18,807 nt of DNA from NCBI GenBank assembly GCA_045538075.1, contig JAZSQT010000092.1, forward strand, positions 1 to 18,807, read 5' to 3'. The notes beneath the pieces are model-generated. The model was not told the origin of the DNA and did not search any database. It was given only the letters and a program-made list of their open reading frames with translations. Below are positions 14,582 through 18,807 of the stretch, piece by piece. The translations under genes and the position numbers were made by a program. Position 1 is the first letter of the stretch. Every line of letters starts with the position of its first letter. This DNA is from JAZSQT01 sp045538075. Its GTDB lineage: Bacteria; Chrysiogenota; Deferribacteres; Deferribacterales; Mucispirillaceae.

Positions 14582-16990
14582 ATGTTTGAAATGTTTACTG
14601 ATAGTGCAAGGCGTATTATCGTTTTTGCCAAAGAAGAAGCAGAAAAATTAATACAACCTTATATAGATACAGAACACATATTAATTGGCTTATTTAGAGA
14701 AAAACGTGGGATTGCAGCAGAGATTTTTAATCGCCACAAAATAAACACGTTGAATATTATAAAAGATATTCGTATGTCTAATGAGCCTGGCAATATATTT
14801 ATGTTTAAAGGTAGCCTACCCTTTAGCACTATGGCGAAAAAGGCTCTTGATTATGCTGTAGAAGAAGCAAAGTTATTAAACCATAAATACGTTAATTCAG
14901 AGCATATTTTATTAGGTCTATTAAAAGAAAGACGTGGTGTTGCTGCTAATATGTTGAATCGGTTAGGTTTAGATATAGAAACCGTTAAAGATGATATAAA
15001 AAAATTATCGTCAAATTATGATACCGATAGAGATACGACTAAAACTCCTACGTTAGATGAATTTGGTAGAGATTTAACATCTTTAGCAAAAAAAGGTAAA
15101 TTAGATCCAGTAATAGGCAGAAGCACTGAAATAAATCGTTTAGTTCAAATCTTGTCTCGTCGTCAAAAAAACAATGCAGTTTTATTAGGCGAACCAGGAG
15201 TTGGCAAAACTGCCATTGTTGAAGGTCTTGCAAGTCGTATGCTTGAAGATGATGTGCCAGAATTTTTAAAGAAAAAACGTCTCGTCTCATTAGAACTTGG
15301 AGCATTAGTTGCTGGAACAAAATATAGAGGGCAGTTTGAAGAACGTCTTAAGAATTTATTAAGAGAAATTGAATCAGAAAAAAATATAGTTATATTTATT
15401 GACGAGATTCATACTATTGTTGGAGCTGGTGCTGCTGAAGGCTCAATAGATGCAGCAAATATGTTAAAGCCAGCTCTTGCAAGAGGTGGATTACAATGTA
15501 TTGGTGCTACCACCTTATCTGAGTATCGCAAACATTTTGAAAAAGATGGTGCATTAGAAAGACGTTTCCAAAAAATCATAGTAAATCAACCTACAGAAGC
15601 TCAAACTATAGAGATATTAAAAGGGATACGTAAGTATTACGAAAACTACCATAAAGTATTTATTACAGATAAAGTAATAGAAGAAGCTGTATTTTTATCT
15701 GATAGATATATTACTGATAAATTTCAGCCAGATAAAAGTATTGATATTATAGATGAAGCGTGTGCTAAAAAGAAATTGACTAAATCTATATTGCCGTTAG
15801 ATATTAGAAAATTAAAGTCAAAAATAGATACAATACGCAAATCAAGGGAAGAAAGTTTATCATTAAACTTGTATGATAATGTTGAAGAATACACTAAAGA
15901 GCTTGATAAAACAAATAAGTTATATAAAAACAAAGTAGATTTATGGCAAAAAGATATTAATTCTAATTGGCCAACTGTTGAAAAATCAGACATTGAAGAT
16001 GTAGTATCTATTATGACTGGTATTCCTACTGGAAAATTAAAGACAGATGATAAAGAACGAGTTGCATCTATTGATAAAAATCTTAAAAGTTACGTTATCG
16101 GTCAAGATGAAGCAATAGATGTAGTTTCAAAGGCTATAAAACGTTCCTTTGCTGGCATTTCAAACCCTAACAGGCCATTAGGTTCTTTTATATTTTTAGG
16201 TCCTACTGGAGTTGGAAAAACAGAAGTCGCAAAACGTCTTGCTCAAATTGTTTTTGGTTCAGAAGAAGCCCTTATTAGAATAGATATGAGTGAATTTATG
16301 GAAAAATTCAATGTATCTCGCCTTGTAGGTGCTCCTCCAGGATACGTAGGTTATGAAGAAGGTGGCAAACTTACAGAGCAAGTTAGACGCCGTCCTTATA
16401 GTGTAGTCCTTTTTGATGAAGTAGAAAAAGCCCACCCTGAAGTAATGAATGTTTTACTACAAATATTAGATGAAGGGTTTGTAACAGATAGTTTAGGTCA
16501 TAAAGTAAATTTTAAAAATACTATTATAATTTTAACATCTAATATAGGCACAAAAGAAGGAACTAACGAAAAAATATTAGGTTTTGGTAATTTAAAATCA
16601 AATAATAAAGAAATTGATTACAACCTTTTTAGAAGTGCTGCAGAAAAAGAGTTAAAAAACCATTTTCCACCAGAATTTTTAAACAGGTTAGATAATATTG
16701 TATTTTTTAGACCATTAAATAAAGATGAATTATCTTTAATAATGGATATTCAAGTAGCAGAAATTAATAAACGTCTCGAAAAAATAGGCAAAGAAGTTAT
16801 TATTGATAAAGTCACTAAAGACTTTTTATTATCAAATGATTATCCATATAGATATGGTGCAAGACCAATTAAAAGAATTCTTCAAAACCATATTGAAGAT
16901 AAGTTAGCCGATATTTTAATTACAGATAAAATGGTAAAACGTAAAAAATTTAAGACTGCAGTCGTAGGTGATGAAGTTGTCATTAAATAA
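14582..16990 (+). CDS. clpC: ATP-dependent Clp protease ATP-binding subunit ClpC
   Basis: ClpC unfolds proteins and feeds them to the ClpP peptidase. The 802 residues show, in order: two Clp_N repeats (about 1-140), AAA+ domain D1 with Walker A GEPGVGKT (203-210) and Walker B IFIDEIHT (271-278), a short UVR-like middle domain (about 404-465), and D2 with Walker A GPTGVGKT (540-547) and Walker B VVLFDEV (608-614). The short middle domain separates it from ClpB (long coiled coil) and ClpA (none). LGF at 666-668 is the ClpP-binding loop, so it should partner ClpP. GGGAG at 14570-14574 precedes the ATG by seven bases. No mcsA, mcsB or ctsR lies nearby, unlike the Bacillus operon. It overlaps the next gene. 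Confidence 0.95.
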   Translation: MFEMFTDSARRIIVFAKEEAEKLIQPYIDTEHILIGLFREKRGIAAEIFNRHKINTLNIIKDIRMSNEPGNIFMFKGSLPFSTMAKKALDYAVEEAKLLNHKYVNSEHILLGLLKERRGVAANMLNRLGLDIETVKDDIKKLSSNYDTDRDTTKTPTLDEFGRDLTSLAKKGKLDPVIGRSTEINRLVQILSRRQKNNAVLLGEPGVGKTAIVEGLASRMLEDDVPEFLKKKRLVSLELGALVAGTKYRGQFEERLKNLLREIESEKNIVIFIDEIHTIVGAGAAEGSIDAANMLKPALARGGLQCIGATTLSEYRKHFEKDGALERRFQKIIVNQPTEAQTIEILKGIRKYYENYHKVFITDKVIEEAVFLSDRYITDKFQPDKSIDIIDEACAKKKLTKSILPLDIRKLKSKIDTIRKSREESLSLNLYDNVEEYTKELDKTNKLYKNKVDLWQKDINSNWPTVEKSDIEDVVSIMTGIPTGKLKTDDKERVASIDKNLKSYVIGQDEAIDVVSKAIKRSFAGISNPNRPLGSFIFLGPTGVGKTEVAKRLAQIVFGSEEALIRIDMSEFMEKFNVSRLVGAPPGYVGYEEGGKLTEQVRRRPYSVVLFDEVEKAHPEVMNVLLQILDEGFVTDSLGHKVNFKNTIIILTSNIGTKEGTNEKILGFGNLKSNNKEIDYNLFRSAAEKELKNHFPPEFLNRLDNIVFFRPLNKDELSLIMDIQVAEINKRLEKIGKEVIIDKVTKDFLLSNDYPYRYGARPIKRILQNHIEDKLADILITDKMVKRKKFKTAVVGDEVVIK

Positions 16991-18305
16991 AAGAATTGCT
17001 GTTTTTGGAGCTGGAGCAGTAGGTTCATATATTGGCAGATTTTTTGTTGAAGCTGGCTTTAATGTTGACTTTATTGCAAGAGGTAACCGTTTAAATTTTC
17101 TAAAAAATAACGGTTTAATTATTTGTGATAATAAAGCAAAAGAGTATAAATTAAATATTAATGTTATAGAAAAATTAGAAGATAAATACGATATTATATT
17201 AATATGTGTTAAATCTCAAGATACTACTTCTGTAGCAAATACAGTAAAAAACCATATATCTAATAATGGTTTTGTTGTGTCAATTCAAAATGGAGTAGAA
17301 AATTCCTTTAATTTAATAAATGTTTTAGGTAACGATAAAGTTATTCCAACTGTAGTATATTTAACTGCAAAAATCAGAAAAGATGGCGTATTAACGTATG
17401 AATCTCGTGGCAGAATGTTTTATGGTTATTACGATGATAATGCAAAAGAAAATGCCTCTATTTTTGGAGAAGTGTTATCTAAAACTGATTTAAATTATAA
17501 ATTTAGTGATAATATTAAAGAAGTTCAATGGAAAAAGTTATGTTTAAACGTTATGATGAACCCTTTATCTGCCCTTTTCAATATGACTTTTGGTAAAATG
17601 TTATCAAATTCAGAAGTTTTAGATTTAACTTATAAATTATTTAAAGAAGTCCAAACTGCAGCTTCTATTGAAGGTATAAACATTGATGATATAGAATACG
17701 ATAATGTTATAAAAAAATGTAGCATAGATAAATCATTTAAAACGAGTATGTTACAAGATGTTGAAGCTGGTAAAAAATTAGAATTAGATGGAATTTTAGG
17801 TTCAATCATAAGAAGCTATAATAAAGTAGGCAAAAATCCATACTATACTGAAATGCTTTTAAAAATAATGAATATAAAATTTGGCTCTTGGTATCATATT
17901 TCTCCGAGACTTGCTGCAGATGTATTAGTTTGTAATGGTAGTGAAGTTTTATTAATTGAGAGAAAAAATGAGCCATACGGCTGGGCTATTCCTGGTGGTT
18001 TCGTTGATTTATACGAAACAATGGAAGCTGCAGCAGTTAGAGAATTGCAAGAAGAAACTGGAATAATTGCAAGTATAGATAAATTAGAGCTTTTGGGTAT
18101 ATATTCAGATCCAAAAAGAGATTTTAGAGGTCATACTGTCTCTACGATTTACGTATATTTTGGTAGTGGTAACCCTATTGCTGCTGATGATGCAAAATCT
18201 GCAAAGTATTTTCATATAGATAATTTACCTAAAGATTTAGCTTTTGACCATAAAAAAATATTAGACGATTTTACAAAAAAATATTTCAAAAAAAAAAATA
18301 AATAA
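16977..18305 (+). CDS. Ketopantoate reductase-Nudix hydrolase fusion protein
   Basis: The first 300 residues are a complete ApbA/PanE-type 2-dehydropantoate 2-reductase: NADPH-binding GAGAVG (11-16), QNGVEN (104-109), the catalytic lysine in WKKLCLNVMMNP (K187), and the late ELDGILG block with E269 and D271. From about 305 a Nudix hydrolase follows, with a perfect box G341, E347, R355-E356, E359-E360, G362. SDPKRDFRGHTVS (377-389) resembles ADP-ribose pyrophosphatases. The join is in one frame with no stop. Ketopantoate reductase makes pantoate for CoA; what the Nudix half cleaves is unknown. TTG at 16977 is chosen because AGGTGAT (16966-16972) lies four bases upstream, exactly as for radA; ATG at 16971 and GTG at 16968 overlap that site and are weaker alternatives. 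The gene overlaps clpC by 14 bases. Confidence 0.85.
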   Translation: MSLNKRIAVFGAGAVGSYIGRFFVEAGFNVDFIARGNRLNFLKNNGLIICDNKAKEYKLNINVIEKLEDKYDIILICVKSQDTTSVANTVKNHISNNGFVVSIQNGVENSFNLINVLGNDKVIPTVVYLTAKIRKDGVLTYESRGRMFYGYYDDNAKENASIFGEVLSKTDLNYKFSDNIKEVQWKKLCLNVMMNPLSALFNMTFGKMLSNSEVLDLTYKLFKEVQTAASIEGINIDDIEYDNVIKKCSIDKSFKTSMLQDVEAGKKLELDGILGSIIRSYNKVGKNPYYTEMLLKIMNIKFGSWYHISPRLAADVLVCNGSEVLLIERKNEPYGWAIPGGFVDLYETMEAAAVRELQEETGIIASIDKLELLGIYSDPKRDFRGHTVSTIYVYFGSGNPIAADDAKSAKYFHIDNLPKDLAFDHKKILDDFTKKYFKKKNK

Positions 18306-18362
18306 TCACAAATATTTACAATATCCTATTAAAAAAATTTATAAAAAATAAAAATTTTCCTA

Positions 18363-18390
18363 TTGACAACTAATAATATAGGAATATATT
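18363..18390 (+). promoter_or_regulatory. Strong orphan promoter
   Basis: A perfect TTGACA (18363-18368) and TATATT (18385-18390) are separated by 16 bases. No open reading frame follows before the terminator at 18437, so it seems to serve a short RNA. Confidence 0.5.
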
Positions 18391-18396
18391 TAGCAT

Positions 18397-18475
18397 ATAT
18401 AAGCATTGTTTTATTTTATGGTATCAGAATAACTAGAGCCAGTATTTAGGTTTAGCCTATTTACTGGCTTTTTTT
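18397..18475 (+). ncRNA. Candidate small RNA of about 80 nt
   Basis: The start is estimated from the promoter and the end is the T-tract of the terminator. The first 40 bases are AT-rich and could be single-stranded; the rest is the terminator hairpin. It is not a tRNA and I recognise no family. A short frame from the ATG at 18419 stops after four codons. It could also be only the end of the upstream operon with a chance promoter. Confidence 0.35.
18437..18475 (+). terminator. Rho-independent terminator after the clpC operon
   Basis: AGCCAGTA (18437-18444) pairs with TACTGGCT (18462-18469); after a 2x2 internal loop, TAGG (18447-18450) pairs with CCTA (18456-18459) around a TTTAG loop. A run of seven T ends at 18475. 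Confidence 0.85.
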
Positions 18476-18528
18476 ATTATAGAGTAATATTTTAAAACAA
18501 ATTTAGTTATGTAAATTTTCTTTAATAG

Positions 18529-18648
18529 AAAATTTTAGGACGAAATTTTTTGTATAATGTGTGGATTGCCACGACGATTAAAATCGTCTCGCAATGACGT
18601 AAAAATAGTCATTACGAGGAGTGAAACGACGAAGTAATCCATAAAAAC
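18529..18648. repeat. Tandem intergenic repeat, copy 1 (palindromic element)
   Basis: A 120-bp unit repeated at a 128-bp period, nearly identical to copy 2. The core at 18563-18640 is a head-to-head pair of related arms: 18563-18598 and 18608-18640, starting GGATTGCC and ending GTAATCC. CTCGCAATGAC pairs with GTCATTACGAG with one mismatch, and the left arm has its own hairpin, GACGAT-TAAA-ATCGTC (18573-18588). It resembles the widespread CATTGCGAGGAG-type dispersed repeats of many bacterial genomes. It codes for nothing. Upstream, 18477-18528 is AT-rich with nothing I can support. Confidence 0.9.
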
Positions 18649-18656
18649 GGTTACAA

Positions 18657-18776
18657 AAAATTTTAGGACGAAATTTTTTGTATAATATGTGGATTGCCAC
18701 GACGATTAAAATCGTCTCGCAATGACTTTAAAACAGTCATTACGAGGAGTGAAACGACGAAGTAATCCATAAAAAC
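18657..18776. repeat. Tandem intergenic repeat, copy 2 (palindromic element)
   Basis: It differs from copy 1 at a few bases: one change just after TATAAT and several in the central loop between the two arms (18691-18726 and 18736-18768). The arms themselves are identical between copies, which suggests recent duplication or selection on the arms. The last 31 bases of the window (18777-18807) hold a short GC-richer stretch starting GTCGGATCG that is not part of this unit. Confidence 0.9.
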
Positions 18777-18807
18777 AATTAAAAAAGTCGGATCGTAGCC
18801 ATGTCGT

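Noticed and set aside
14582..16990. ClpB or ClpA
   Set aside because: The middle domain is too short for ClpB and present unlike ClpA; the LGF loop indicates ClpP binding.
18529..18776. CRISPR array
   Set aside because: Only two units, 120 bp long with palindromic arms, nearly identical throughout and without unique spacers or cas genes.

Overview
The window is AT-rich bacterial chromosome (roughly 30% GC by eye) with tightly packed genes. The gene set suggests a Gram-negative-type organism with methylmalonyl-CoA (propionate/succinate) metabolism: a three-gene acyl-CoA carboxylase, a B12-dependent mutase, FabI, and a yebC-ruvC-ruvA-ruvB-radA repair block. Low GC, gene order and the dispersed palindromic repeats made me think of Deferribacterota (Mucispirillum-like), but this is only an impression and the phylum is not fixed by anything here.

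Layout. (1) 1-400: AT-rich leader without a gene, ending in a promoter. (2) 401-4034, plus strand: carboxyltransferase, biotin carboxylase and biotin carrier protein as one operon, closed by a strong terminator. (3) 4090-5881, plus: methylmalonyl-CoA mutase catalytic subunit with its own promoter, ending in a bidirectional terminator. (4) 13281-5905, minus strand: a seven-gene run yebC-ruvC-ruvA-ruvB-radA-fabI-(773-residue unknown protein), with gaps or overlaps of at most 42 bases. (5) 13282-13657: divergent intergenic region rich in TTGTAA/TTACAA boxes and palindromes. (6) 13658-14320, plus: an XRE-type repressor whose C-terminal half looks like a LexA/CI S24 domain without the catalytic serine. 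(7) 14321-14581: a promoter followed by a long hairpin and U-tract (candidate small RNA), then a clpC promoter. (8) 14582-18305, plus: clpC overlapping a ketopantoate reductase-Nudix fusion gene. (9) 18306-18807: a second promoter-terminator pair (candidate small RNA of about 80 nt), then two 120-bp repeat units at a 128-bp period, each holding a long palindrome.

How the genes work together. The carboxylase and the mutase together interconvert propionyl-CoA and succinyl-CoA; the epimerase and the B12-binding mutase subunit are missing from the window and must lie elsewhere. RuvABC and RadA process recombination intermediates. The repressor is divergent to that operon, so control of repair by it is possible but unproven. 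The least understood items are the 773-residue protein with a His/Cys cluster and a C-terminal YwqG/DUF1963 domain, the two candidate small RNAs, the box-rich divergent region, and the reductase-Nudix fusion. Three start codons were moved from the longest ORF: radA and ruvA to TTG, the repressor to an internal ATG. TTG is also preferred for the fusion gene.
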